DNA of 64,000 nt. Source: Cryptomeria japonica. Its lineage: Eukaryota; Streptophyta; Pinopsida; Cupressales; Cupressaceae. Shown piece after piece: positions 1-11,036 of this stretch. How positions within the stretch are numbered: position 1 is the first letter of the stretch; every line of letters begins with the position of its first letter. Location of the stretch: NCBI RefSeq assembly GCF_030272615.1, contig NC_081409.1:246267502-246331501 (forward strand), written 5' to 3'. The notes under the pieces are model-generated. The model was not told the origin of the DNA. It saw only the letters and a list, made by a program, of their open reading frames with translations, and made no database searches. The translations under genes were made by a program, and so were the position numbers.

Positions 1-2575
1 TATCCGGCGTCACTTATTATGATTCCCGTCAAAGTTTTTTTCTAGACATAACAAACTGGGAGCATTTTATTATTTTGATTCCCGACATTGGTTTTCAATT
101 CATATATTTTATTAAATATAAACGAAACGCCAACAATCTAAATACTATATTTGCAATCATAGATTTCGTCTGTAACAAAGCAAGGGTTTTATTCGTAGTG
201 CAGACCCCAAGAGATAGAAGTTTTTTTTAAGGTTTTCCAAACGTCGGGCAGGCAGAAAAATTTGGCAACAAAAATTCCGAACCCCTCAACAAAAAGCCAA
301 AAAAACCCTCGAATTCCGATGTCCGACATGGATTCGTCAAAAAAAACGTGACGAAATCACCACATCATTCCAAATTCATCGGGATTCTTAGTTGGAAAAG
401 TGGATGTGTTTCCAGGGCTAAATGAAGGAACTGGATTCCACAAGGATTCCAGGACAATTCAGATTCAGAAACAAATCGTACCTGGAATCTGCAGGAAAAA
501 TGGACGTAATGGTAACTTAGAATATAAATGAAACTATTATAGAGACCACATAATAGACAACAAGAATAAAATCGAGAAGCATCTTTAGTGCTGGCTTTCA
601 TCCATTCACTCAGTTCCTTTTCTTGTTGAAACATACATAGTTTGACAAGATCAATATGATAAAAAAGTCGTCATTCTAAGTACAGTTCCACAAGCATTAA
701 AGTGAGGAGCATCCTAGCCATTACCTCATTTAGCACCTTAATATAGCTTTTCCCAAAACCACAGAAAGTATTTAATCATTCTTATTCTGACATAACTCAT
801 TTTGATTCCTGTCAAGCAGGGACCATCGAGAAAAGCTACTTCTCTCTGTATAGGGTAGTTTATTAGAGTACTGATTTCTATTCATAAAATGCCATGAGAA
901 AGTTAAAATATTATTTTTTGTTTCAAAGTTTTTGTTTGAAACAAAATGAGATTCTTATTTTTAATGCAAACCAAGGTTATGATTAGGGTTTTTAATCTTC
1001 TAGAGTAAAGAATGTTGTTTAGGGTTATTTGGATGTCAGAAAGTCAACAAAATTTTGGGCAAAAAATTCTGAACCCTCATCGATTCTGCACTGACTCAAT
1101 GCAGACTCTGATTCTAGGATGTTTCATACCTGAAATTGGCCAAATTTTGAGTGATTCGGTAACATAGGTGTAATCATTATAATATTCTTATTGCTTCTCT
1201 TGTGTGGAAGGTTATTTTGGTGTTGCAGATGGTTCCTGCTCTTGTGAGGCTTTTGGTGATTTCAACAACATACACTCATGATTAATTATGATTTTTTCAA
1301 ATGTTGGCTTCTGTGGATGAAATAGCCCTGCCCTATCCCCATATAAAAGCAGAAAACATGGATGTTCCCAAGACATCTCCGTTTTGGGGAATGTTTATGA
1401 GGACAACCCCTCGTTATGGAATGCCAAGGGGATACCCTAGCATCCCCAAGGAAATAAGGACCTTCTTGATGGCCTAAAATTTTAAAACAGAGAAGAAACA
1501 AAAAAAAAACACTGCTGCCAAGAATGATGACTATTGGCGATGTCTACCATCTTGCACATGTGGCCAAGCTACCAGCCCTTGAGCCTATGATTAAATTAAA
1601 CTTTAAAAAATGTTATGATCATCTGCCAAAGCATAATGGAAAGTGGATTTTAGATCTGTTTAGGGTTTAACGGCCTGTTCCAGCTACCTGAGTAGCACAA
1701 CTATGTGTTTTTATTCCGCCAATGCTTATTATTAAGCACATTTCATTAGTAGACAATTTTTTTGTGACTTTACTCTTCAAACCAAGTGTGGACTATGGCA
1801 CCACTGATGAAGATGTGCACAGATATAAAGGGCAATCACTAATCTAGTTGAAGCTGCAATCCTTCAAATCTCCATTTGCTGATAGGAAAATCATATGAAA
1901 AACAAGAAACAACTTTTTCTTGGCCAATGGGAATGCATCTCATCCACTGGATTATATGTTTAAACCATGATTGGGATTTGAGTTCTCAATTCATTCATCC
2001 TCTTTTAACTAAGGCAACAATTATTATGATGTTTATTTTGGAAAAAAATTCAAATTTGATGGTTGAATGACTATATTAAACTTTTTAAAACTATATAATA
2101 TGAAAGTGGAGCATTTGAGGGAGTATAAGAACTCTTAAGGACTATTGTAAATTCATATTTGGTCTTTACTGTCTCCTTAATCATTAACACTAGTATTTCA
2201 CAAGCAAATGATAAGTAAATTAAGATAATAAATAACGATTTATATATATTTGATTATAGTCATCTCTTTACCATCCCTGAAACCTGGAATAATAAAAAAA
2301 AATCGATAATTAAAACCATTTAAAAATAAAACATTTAAAATTGTCATCCCCAAAATCCAGGAAAAAAATTCATCCCAAGAATCAGGAAAATAAAATGCCA
2401 TCCCCATATTTGCATCCCCTTCCCCTTGAAACTCAAGGAAACGCTGAAAATCTATTAAGCAATTCTGTTGCCCAAAACAAAAATGAAGGAATGAATCGAG
2501 CAAGAAACTCAAACCCCCCACCTTGCACAAGAGAAGCTAAAGCAGATAAAAACAGTTACCTTGGTGGGAATCCCT
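1..2575. other. Non-coding DPH2-flanking or intronic DNA
   Basis: No recognisable gene. The stretches at about 185-330 and 980-1110 look like two diverged copies of one repeat, sharing ACCCTAAT-like starts, GCAAAAAATT and a CCGAAC/CTGAAC run. About 2250-2500 is an A-rich stretch with repeated CATCCC. Short ORFs match no family I know. The missing last DPH2 exon could be here but I cannot point to it. Confidence 0.4.
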
Positions 2576-2710
2576 TGTTGAGACATGGACCAGCTAGGAC
2601 TCGAACCTAGGACCTTCCATACGCTGCTGGGGTGCTCTACCACTGAGCTACTGGCCCCTCTTGGACCAGTCCATCGTCGGTCCGGGTGTGGCTTATTTCT
2701 AACACCAACA
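2576..2710 (-). repeat. TRIM 3' LTR
   Basis: 135-bp LTR with TGTTG...CAACA ends. It differs from its partner at three positions (G/A in the tRNA-like anticodon stem, G/A and T/C near the end), which implies a fairly recent insertion. Confidence 0.88.
2587..2657 (-). tRNA. tRNA-like module inside the TRIM 3' LTR
   Basis: Second copy of the 71-nt tRNA-like sequence, with one difference (C for T in the anticodon stem, which weakens it further). Acceptor, D and T arms and both Pol III boxes are intact. Confidence 0.62.
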
Positions 2711-2760
2711 CCCCCCCTTAAGCCACACCTCTCATGTGCTTGGGGTTCCTAGCCTGGACC

Positions 2761-2774
2761 TGGCTCTGATACCA
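2761..2774 (-). promoter_or_regulatory. TRIM primer binding site
   Basis: The minus strand reads TGGTATCAGAGCCA immediately after the 5' LTR. This is the standard plant PBS complementary to the initiator tRNA-Met 3' end. Confidence 0.85.
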
Positions 2775-2909
2775 TGTTGAGACATGGACCAGCTAGGACT
2801 CGAACCTAGGACCTTCCATACGCTGCTGGAGTGCTCTACCACTGAGCTACTGGCCCCTCTTGGACCAGTCCATCGTCGGTCCGGGTATGGCTTATTTCCA
2901 ACACCAACA
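2775..2909 (-). repeat. TRIM 5' LTR
   Basis: 135-bp LTR, the 5' copy on the minus strand. The primer binding site abuts it at 2774. Confidence 0.88.
2786..2856 (-). tRNA. tRNA-like module inside the TRIM 5' LTR (not a normal tRNA gene)
   Basis: The 71 nt on the minus strand fold as a cloverleaf. The acceptor stem GGGCCAG/CTGGTCC pairs over 7 bp with one G-U. The D arm is GCTC...GAGC. The T arm is CTAGG-TTCGAGT-CCTAG. The internal promoter boxes are consensus: A box TAGCTCAGTGGT and B box GGTTCGAGTCC. The anticodon arm is imperfect (CTCCA/TGGAA, 8-nt loop), so no anticodon can be assigned. It lies wholly inside a retrotransposon LTR and is duplicated in the other LTR, so it is best read as a captured Pol III promoter or tRNA-derived sequence. 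Confidence 0.65.
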
Positions 2910-4338
2910 TCCCTATCATTAGTAGAAGACAACCCTTGCATAAATGACCTAGGAATAAGGATACTAATGCGTTTCTAGACATAAAGAAAAGGAAACACAT
3001 ATGTTAAAAGGTTGTGAATATGAAACTGAATTTCATTGCAGAGTGGGTGTATGGTAACTTTCTAGAAAAATGAACTTGCAAAAGAATGTGACATAGCTGA
3101 CAGCAAAATTGGCTGAATGCTGTAGTCAGATTGACACAAAATCAATTAGAAGCCAGGATGTTAAATGACCAAATGAAGACCTTGTAAGCCAAAATCCAGG
3201 TAACGAAAAAATCAATGAATCCACCAAGCATGACCTGAAAATAATTTCTCAAGGAAAAAGTCAAAAAGATAGTAAAGAACAATCATAGAAACATTTTCAG
3301 AGTAATGCTGCATATGGAACGGCTCAAAAGATAGAATAGAGAGTGCATTTAAATTGTTTTCTTCGTCTGGCCAATCCGTGCTCTTGACCATGCACTCATT
3401 GCATTAAAGCAAGGCAAGATTGTTGGTATTCTAATTTTTACGTAATGAATTTCCAAACATACTGCTTCCAAAAGGAAGAGTTGAATGGACAAATTTGGGA
3501 TAAGTGCATCTACTTCAAGCTAAAAGGTTATACAAAAGGTAAGCAATGCTCATTTATAAACCCAGGTAGTACCCTTTTACACCAGAGCATTATATGCAAA
3601 GATGAACAGAATTTTGAAAGAAAGAACATATATATGTAGATGTTCACATTTGGCATTACATCAATCGTTTGTGTTTAGATGTTTACCTGGGCCTGCATCA
3701 TCACCAACATATCCACCTTTGATAAATGAAAAGTGCATTTCCTCAGATCTATCTTTGGCCGTTACTGCAGGAAGCTCTACTAACTTTTTAAAGTCAAGGA
3801 AATATGAACCTGTCCATTGGCTTCCCCTATGCAGAAAAGGTTTTGCAAGTTAGTTTTGTCCATGTTTTAGAAAGCTGCAAGCTTTTAACGAGTAAACGCA
3901 ATACAAGATTATATCATTATTCAAATGAGCCATTTTTTTAATCAAGAGATGTCCATTAAATGGAAGAAATCCCAGTGATGTACAACTTCTTCCTACATTC
4001 TGAACCTACATATTTAAAATAGCATGTAAATGGTAAGTGAAGCAAATTAAAAGCACAAATTGATAAATCATAGTATCGAGTGCTCACAGTGGAGATGGCT
4101 TGTGTGCATACAATTATATATATTCCAAGCATTTTTCTTAAATTGAAATTGGAAAATTAGCATTCACAATTATGAGAAAAATACCATATTAAGCAATAAA
4201 ATATCCATTTCTTCTGCTTTTTACTAGTTTATTTGAAGTCTATCCTGTCAATTTTGTTTCTGCTGAGGGGGGCAACTTGGCAGTAAATTTCATGTTTGTG
4301 CTGCTAGTAAAGTGAGCATCAATTAGTCCTTGGATTGG
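2910..4338. other. DPH2 intronic DNA either side of exon 3687-3826
   Basis: Apart from the exon at 3687-3826 I see no gene, tandem repeat or recognisable element. Base composition is AT-rich and intron-like. Confidence 0.4.
3687..3826 (-). CDS. DPH2: DPH2 exon encoding RGSQWTGSYFLDF...FSFIKGGYV
   Basis: A 140-bp exon after acceptor TGCATAG, ending at GCCCAG before donor GTAAAC. In frame it reads GSQWTGSYFLDFKKL, a variable stretch, then MHFSFIKGGYVGDDAGPG. This matches the RGSEWTGxYxxxF and FSFxxGGYV landmarks of plant DPH2. It lies 9.7 kb from exon 13526-13632. The expected downstream exon with the final 80-90 residues is not visible in 1-3686. It may lie outside the window or be too divergent to see. 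Confidence 0.88.
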
Positions 4339-4366
4339 AAAACTGTTGTGACCATTTCACACATCG

Positions 4367-4382
4367 CCCCATTAGAATGGGG
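4367..4382 (+). repeat. Conserved 5'-terminal hairpin of copy 1
   Basis: CCCCAT and ATGGGG arms around a 4-nt loop, 23 bp inside the 5' end. All four family members keep the arms while the loop differs. Confidence 0.6.
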
Positions 4383-4740
4383 ACCCCCTCTTTTTCGCTT
4401 TTGTTTTGCTTGTTCTTCTCTCTGCTTTTAGGATTTTGAGTGAGTGAGTGGTCTGTCTGGGCTAGGGCTAAACCTTAGGGTTTTTTTTTGATGTTATTCA
4501 AGCTGAGTCCAGTCAAATTTTGAAAGTTGTTAAGCATCCTCCCCAAGAATTGAGACGATTGAAGAAAGGTAAGCCTTTCAGGGAAGTCAAATAGGTCTCA
4601 GGTTAGGTCTAATAAGGGTTTTTTAAGGGTAAAATCCAATTTTGACTAAGTGTTAGCATTTTCGAAGGTGAAATTGTGTGTTCTTGCCTAGGTGAGTTTT
4701 GATCAAATTTTTGAAGCAAGATGATGCCTGAAGCAGACAA

Positions 4741-6863
4741 ATCGCTCCTGACCCTCAAAGAGGGCCGAGGGCAAAATTTATCCCAAGTGCAATTTCTTGT
4801 TTTGATGAGCTTGCTAACTGGTTCCTGGCCTTGAAAATGACCTAACTTTGACTTGTGAAGCAGTTTGAGACTTAAATTTGAAGCAGTTTGGCCAAAAAAT
4901 GAAAAATCGCTCCTGACCCTCAGAGAGGGCCCAGGGCGAAAATGTTGTTTAAGTCATATTTGTCACTTACTTTTCTAAATTACTTTGTGCAAGGTCTCCT
5001 GGAAGGATGATTGAACGTGATTTGATGCTTTGGACGGTTTGGAGACATGAAAAATGGTGAATTTTGGAGACTAACAGAAAAATCGCTACGGACCCTCAGA
5101 GAGGGCCCACAGCGAGATTTTGATTTCCTTCATTTTGCAATGAAAAGAGGCCAAGTTTTGATCATAGATGGGAAATAAAGGACTTTCTCCACCCACCTGA
5201 GGAAGTTTTGGCTAGAAATGATGAAGGACCTTGTTGAAAACAGAAAAATCGCTACGGACCCTCTGAGAGGGCCCACAACGAGAAATCTTATAAGGGTCAT
5301 TGCAAGCCTTATTTGGTCGATTTGAGACGTCAAGAGCATGATGAAGGATAGAATGAACATAACGAAGTATCCAGACTTGATCAAGGATGATGAATTGAAG
5401 GAGTTTTGCCCAGGAAAGGAAAAGTCGCTACGGACCCTCAGAGAGGGCCCATAGCAATTTTCTTTGTGTGCACATTTTTGGACCTTTCTTGGACATAAAT
5501 TTTTATTCATAGCAAAAAACAAGATGACATCTCCCTTAGCAAGGTGACTTTTAGATGAAAAGTGAAGCATTTTGGTCCAGGTAGCAAAAATCGCTACGGA
5601 CCCTCAGAGAGGGCCCACAGCGAGATTTTCAAATATGCATTATTCTTGCAGGATCAAAGTGATTTTATGATTGGAAGGGATGGAGGAAGGCAAGGTCTAT
5701 CCGTTGAATATAATTTGGAGGATCAACACAAGAGGAAATCAACCCAAAATGAAAAAATCGCTACGAACCCTTACTGAAGGCCCACAGCGAGAAATCGCTA
5801 CGGACCCTCACTGAAGGCCCACAGCGAGAAACCTAAAATGAGAAGTTTTCATCCAAGTTTGAGGAAAGCTAAGGTTAGGCATGGGTTAGAAACGATGTTT
5901 GAAAAGCCTTGAAGTGAAAAGGAATCATTGAGAATCAATATTTTGAAGGCAATTACAAAAATCGCTACGGACCCTCAGAGAGGGCCCACAGCGATTTTCC
6001 AGTTTTCTCTCCTTTGTTTGAAGAATTGAGATAAAATCTTGCTTGGACAGGAGGAGGACGTGATATGTCATGCCTTGGAGGTGATTTGAAGATTAAAAGA
6101 TAAAGGAATTTGCCTAGAACCAAAAAATCGCTACGGACCCTCACTGAAGGCCCACAACGAGATTTTCAAAAAATGTATGTTTTCTTCAAAATGGTGCTAA
6201 GGCAAGGTTTGGACAAGGAGAAAAGACCTCCAAGAGCAGGATGAATATTATTTTGCATTTAAAACTTGATGATTTTGGTCAGAAAATGAAAAATCGCTAC
6301 GGACCCTCAGTGAAGGCCCACAGCGAAAAATCGCTACAGACCCTCAGAGAGGGCCCATAGCGATATTGTTGAAAATCCTCATTTTACCTTGCAACAACAA
6401 AACGAATTTGGTTGGAGTGGATTAAGGGAAGGCATTGCCAAATGATGAATGAAGTTTGAATAAAAAATGATGAAGAATCAAGCCTAAATTGCAAAAATCA
6501 CTACGGACCCTCAGAGAGGGCCCACAGCGAGAAACTTCAAAATCACACCTTTTCTCCAAAATTGGATTGAGCTAAGTTTGCAATTCAGTGAAAGGACCTA
6601 ATTGAAATGTCTTGAAGAGATTTTGGAGGTGGAAAAGTGCTAAATTTGAGCAAGAAATGAAAAATCGCTCCTGACCCTCAGAGAGGGCCCATAGCGAAAT
6701 TTGCATTTTCACCTATTTTTCCTCATAAAAAATGTCAAATTTGAAGTGCAACACGTTAACGGGATATCAATTTACCCTCCAGGAGATTTTCAAGTTGAAA
6801 TGTGGAATATTCAAGGCTAAAAATCAAAAGTCGCTCCTGACCCTCGGTGAAGGTCCAGAGCGA
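4741..6863 (+). repeat. Periodic hairpin array, copy 1 (15 units)
   Basis: Units of 33-35 bp with left arm TCGCTACGGACCCTC and right arm GAGGGCCCACAGCGA start near 4741, 4906, 5082, 5248, 5424, 5590, 5757, 5793, 5961, 6126, 6294, 6330, 6497, 6663 and 6831. Apart from two 36-bp doublets, successive starts are 165-168 or 176 bp apart. The outer TCGCT/AGCGA and inner CCCTC/GAGGG arms can pair. The DNA between units is far more diverged, with only traces of a shared pattern such as AAGGTTTGGA and GAAAAATCGC. This suggests an old tandem repeat of about 166 bp in which only the hairpin has been kept. Confidence 0.88.
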
Positions 6864-7210
6864 AATCCTCATGAAATATCATTAAGCCTCGTTTTAAAAT
6901 TAATATTCTCCAAATTGCATTAGGCCGCTAAAATTGCTAATTTTGAGGCATTTGAAAAAATTAAAATTAAATTGGCATTTAATAAAAGACATTTTGGCAT
7001 TTAATAAATTAATTTTAAGCCTTAAAAAATCGAACTTCTATCTTGGAGGCATTTAAAATTAATTTTTTATTAAATTAAAATTAAATATGGAGAGCTTAAG
7101 GTCTTATTTTTATTTATTTTGCCAAGTCGGCCCCTCCTTTTTGGACTTTTATTTATTTTTTAACCTCTTTTTGCCAAGTCGGCCTAGAGGGAGCAAAGGG
7201 GTGAGCACTC

Positions 7211-7218
7211 TATATATT
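7211..7218 (+). promoter_or_regulatory. TATA box ahead of the copy 1 ORF
   Basis: CTATATATTGG lies 271 bp before the ATG at 7482. A TATA box (CTATAAAGG) occupies the same relative place in copy 2. This suggests an ORF-specific promoter separate from the 3' one. Confidence 0.45.
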
Positions 7219-7481
7219 GGAGGTGTTTTTTCACAATTCAAATCATTCAATCATTGCTTCAAGTGCGAATTTGGAAGGCTAATTGAAGGTGCGAAATCTG
7301 GTTTGCTTGGAGCGATTTTCTTTCAAGTGTTGGAGGCTAGAAGGAGGTGGAGTTGATTCTTTTGAAGGCTAAAGGAGGCGCATTTTATCCAAGGGAGAAC
7401 TTTGATCTACATTTTGCCTAGCGAAATTCACCTATTTTTGCATCATTTCTTAGAGTTTAATACTCAAGAGGAGGTGTCGAG

Positions 7482-10400
7482 ATGGCGAGTCCAAAGGCGG
7501 GAGCATCTACTAGTCGCCCGGCACTCATGAAGGAAGATCAGAAGAATGAAGAGTTGGAGACCAGGATCGTGTCCAAATGGAGCAATATCGGAGATACCAA
7601 CTTGGGAAACTTCAGTGTGAAGAAGTTTCGAGAGGCCCTTACATTGGCAAGCCATCACCCGTCGCGAAGAAGATAACTGAAAGTGGCATCATCAAGGCGG
7701 CCGGTTTCCCCCCAACAGTCCAGTGTCATGAGCTGATGATCGAGTGTGCCCGCCATTATGACTCACAATCGAGATCGATCGTATCCAAGGAAGGGAACAC
7801 TTTGGCTTACCTTTCAGAGGAGGCTATAAGTGAGGCTCTCCATCTTCCAGAGCATAAAGATATGATTTACAAAAACCTAGAAGGAGCCAGGTCAATGTAT
7901 GAAGATGATCCCGACACTTGCCTGAATCTCATCAACAAGAATTGGTTGCTCAAAAGTCGTCCTCGCCTGAACAAGATTCCTAATACACCGCATAGGATTG
8001 ATTTCCAAGAGGAGTACAGAGATTTCATAACTTTTCTCAATCAAATTACAGGGGCTCCTCAAGCCTTCTACTTCGAGAAATGGATGTTCTACTTCATTCA
8101 AGTGATTGTCCAAGGGAAAGGAACGATTCATTGGGCCAGGATTATTAGCAATAGCCTGGATGTGCAGTTGAGAAGACTAAGGCCTACCAAGTCGTTCCAC
8201 ATGAGCTCATATGTCATATATGCCTTGATCCGGAGTTTTGAGTATGCAGGGCTACCTCACAGAGGAGTGATCGGAAGAGGACCCGGAGAAGTGAGAGTTT
8301 GTGACTCTTATGTTCATTTGCACCATCCACCTGGAAGTGACTACAAGTTAATCAATGATACCTTCACGATGAACATCACTAGGATATTGCAAGGCAGGAT
8401 TCACAATCGACTATCTCTGGATGCACAAGAGCTTGTGAAGAGGTATGGTGCATGGTTCATCCAGTTTCAAAAGTTTACATATATCAGAGTTCAAGGGTGT
8501 CCTTCACCTCCCTACATGTTGCCGAGATATCCGACAGACAGGATAGTGCTACTTGAGGTAACCAGACAATTGGTAGCTTGTGCAAAGGTATCCAGACTCA
8601 AGCATGGAAATGGAATTCCCGTACCTATCATATTGGGGAATTCAATTGAAGTATGTCCTAATACTCAAGCTTCAGAGGATGCAGAGAAGGAATTAGCCTT
8701 GTATTCATTCACCTTCTTTGCCCCACGAGAGAATTTTGATCCTTATGGTTATATGGAGGAGACAGTTGCTAGGAAGTACGAACATGAGTTTCAGGTAGAA
8801 GACTTTTGGATGAATCTTTCAAGTGATTTAGAAGTGAAAAGAAAGATGCATTCCAGATTACGTTTAGATTTCATCAGGAAATGCAAAGTTTACAGAGTAG
8901 CCAATCAAGCTCAAGACAATGGCAGACATCTCCAGTCATCCTATGACAAAGAAGATAAGAGAGTAAAGATAGATTGGAGCGAGCCTGAGATTTCGGACTT
9001 GAGAGCTTTGATGGCTCCAGTTTTGTCATGTACTCGCAGATGGGTGGATGTACAACATCAGAAGTTGAGAGAGCAAAACATACCAATGACTTTCACTTTA
9101 GAGGAAAGACCAGAAGAAGGAGGAGCGAGCGTAAGTGAAGACAATTCTCATCCTAGAGGCGCAAAGAGGAAAGAAAGACCTGAGAAAAGAGAGCCCTCCA
9201 AGAAGAAGCAAGAGGCCAATCGGGATCGCCCATTAGGCACATCTTCTCGACATGGAAAGAAGGCAAGTCAAGCTAAAGGTCAAGAGAAGATGGTACCGGA
9301 AATTGATGAATCTATGGAATCCATGGTATAGAATGATAAACTAGAGAAGGGGCAAACACCTCAACATTCATCAAGTCAACCTCTACAAATTGATGAGCTA
9401 CAGGAGGATCAGGAAAATGATGATGAGGGTACATCTCCTCTCCAAGAAGATGAACCATTACCTAAGGAAATACAAGTGAGAGAGACAAGATCCGCCATTC
9501 CAGATTGGTTGAAAGAGAGACTGACAAGGGTGATTTTGATTGAAGATGAAGAGGATGTAATTGACTTAGACAGCCTTATAGGGAATTCTCAAGAAGTAAC
9601 GGAGAAGAAGGCGGCCACCAAGATGTCCAAGGTGATCAGAGATGAGACAGGATCCAAGAAATTGCAGGTAGCTACACCAGTAGTGGACAAGTATGAAGGT
9701 GAAATTCTTGCAGATGAGTATGATGTAGAAACGTTTGAGCTTGGTCGACTCACTACTGAACAAGCGATGGATGAGGCAACCGATTCATTTGAAGCACTTA
9801 AGGGCAAACTTAAAGAGGAAATGGAAAGGAATAGGAAGCTTGAGAGAGAGAGAGGTGCTTGGAGAGGCTACTTTAGTCATCTCAATCAGCCCTTGAGACG
9901 TCAGGATCCAGCAATATCTCCTGTGCAAGCACTTCCCCTTGAATCAGTTGGCGAGGCAGAAAGAGTCAAGAGCTTGGTTCAGCTTATGAGCTCTTGGATT
10001 GACAAATCCCACATGGTAGCTGTTGAATTTGCAACAAGAATGATGAAAACCATCCATCGAGCTATCCAGGTCCTTGAGATTGTCCACAATCTAATGATAA
10101 CTGTAGCCGCTTTCGCTCACACTAGAGATGTTATCATTCTTGTTCTGCAAGTAATCAGGCAAACACCAAGGGAGATCCTAGCACAAGAAAAGATAATGGA
10201 TGGAGGAGCTCATAACCTACTTCAGTGGTCAACTCTACTCCAGATGAAAGAGGTTCTTTTCGAAGACATCAGCACCAAATGCAATCAAGTTGAAGGCATC
10301 ATCCATCCAATTCAGGATAAGGTGTTTGAAGTATTGTGTACCATTTTTGGCAGGGGGATCGAAGTTGAGACGGATGTGGACCTCCAAGAGTTGGAAGAGA

Positions 10401-10684
10401 GAGTCAAGGTCATCTTTTGCAAAGATGAGAATGTCATCACAAATGAGCAACGGGATCTAATGTTCACTACTATGCTCCTGATTGAGAAGATCAAAGAACT
10501 CGAACCTGGATGGGAAACGGCTCTTCTCACTGCCTTTGATCAGGTTATCCACTTGGAGGAACGAATGAAGAATCTTCCCGAGATTCCTATTGCTGAGATT
10601 GAAGGAATTGTGTCCAGATTCGTTGCATATGCTAAGAAAGAGCATTGGAAAGGGAACAAGGTTCTAGAAGAACGGTTGTTATAG
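7482..10684 (+). pseudogene. Long ORF of the giant unit, copy 1 (one frameshift, one nonsense)
   Basis: About 75% identical over the C-terminal part to the intact 1,076-aa protein at 33287-36517. The start at 7482 (MASPKAGAST) matches the MATPKAGAST start of that copy. A 1-bp deletion near 7635 (GAGAGG versus GAGATGT) breaks the frame, and a CAG-to-TAG change at 9329-9331 stops it after ESMV. Otherwise it is open to the TAG at 10682. Visible parts: a globular N-terminal region with AAGFPP, ELMIECARHY and PRYPTDR, a basic K/R linker (about 9160-9280), an acidic stretch, a short charged coiled coil (about 9790-9860) and a helical C-terminal domain ending EIEGIVSRF. I see no RT, protease, RNase H or DDE motif. 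Function unknown. Confidence 0.8.
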
Positions 10685-10796
10685 AATGATGTGGCATCTT
10701 AATTATCATTGGTCTATGTTTCCTCGATTTTTGTGCCAATTAAATATTTGGCTATGCATTTAATAATGTTCATCTAAAAAGGGATATTTTTGTAAC

Positions 10797-11036
10797 AAAC
10801 CCTAATTAGGGTTTAGGTGTCAGAATCTCAGCTGTTGATCTTCTTTTGATCTGGGTCGTTCATTGTAATTGAGGATGCTATATATACCCTCACTCATTTT
10901 CATTTTGTCATTAGAAATTAAGGAGATAGATAATAGTTAGAGCTTTGGAGAGAAGAAAGTTATTTTGTAGCAAGATTGAGTAGTGAAGAAAGAATTTCGA
11001 ACAATTGTTGTCTATTTTGGCTTTGAGATCAATAAA
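10797..11036 (+). promoter_or_regulatory. Copy 1 3' control region: palindromic telobox, TATA box, poly(A) signal
   Basis: AAACCCTAATTAGGGTTT (10797-10814) is two head-to-head teloboxes. CTATATATAC follows at 10878-10887 and AATAAA at 11031-11036. A TATA box with a poly(A) signal about 150 bp downstream is the usual U3/R layout of an LTR. Copy 2 keeps all three at matching distances. Copy 3 keeps the telobox and TATA box. Confidence 0.65.

Larger units (their letters stand above)
2576..2909 (-). mobile_element. TRIM/SMART-type miniature LTR retrotransposon (334 bp)
   Basis: Two 135-bp direct repeats (2576-2710 and 2775-2909, 3 mismatches) enclose only 64 bp. They begin TGTTGAGACATGG and end ACACCAACA. 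The element is flanked by a perfect 5-bp duplication, tccct (2571-2575 and 2910-2914). On the minus strand the inner 64 bp starts right after the LTR with TGGTATCAGAGCCA, the usual initiator-tRNA-Met primer site. It ends in a G-run polypurine tract (AAGGGGGG, about 2711-2719) against the 3' LTR. There is no coding sequence, so it must be mobilised in trans. The LTRs carry a tRNA-like module, listed separately. Confidence 0.9.

Noticed and set aside
1519-1683. A short + strand ORF reading MMTIGDVYHLAHVAKLPALE.
   Set aside because: Too short, with no family recognised and no splice or promoter context.
2587-2856. Two functional tRNA genes.
   Set aside because: Both lie inside LTRs of one TRIM, have an 8-nt anticodon loop and a mismatched anticodon stem, and cannot be assigned an anticodon.
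3301-3440. Possible last DPH2 exon on the minus strand.
   Set aside because: No frame shows the expected EYF or GLxI landmarks, and splice sites do not fit the phase.
5130-5570. A 146-codon minus-strand ORF.
   Set aside because: It runs through the hairpin array of copy 1 and its sequence reflects the repeats.
4741-6863. The regularly spaced palindromic repeats look superficially like a CRISPR array.
   Set aside because: Spacing is 130-140 bp between units, spacers are related to each other, and the window is a plant nuclear genome with no cas genes.
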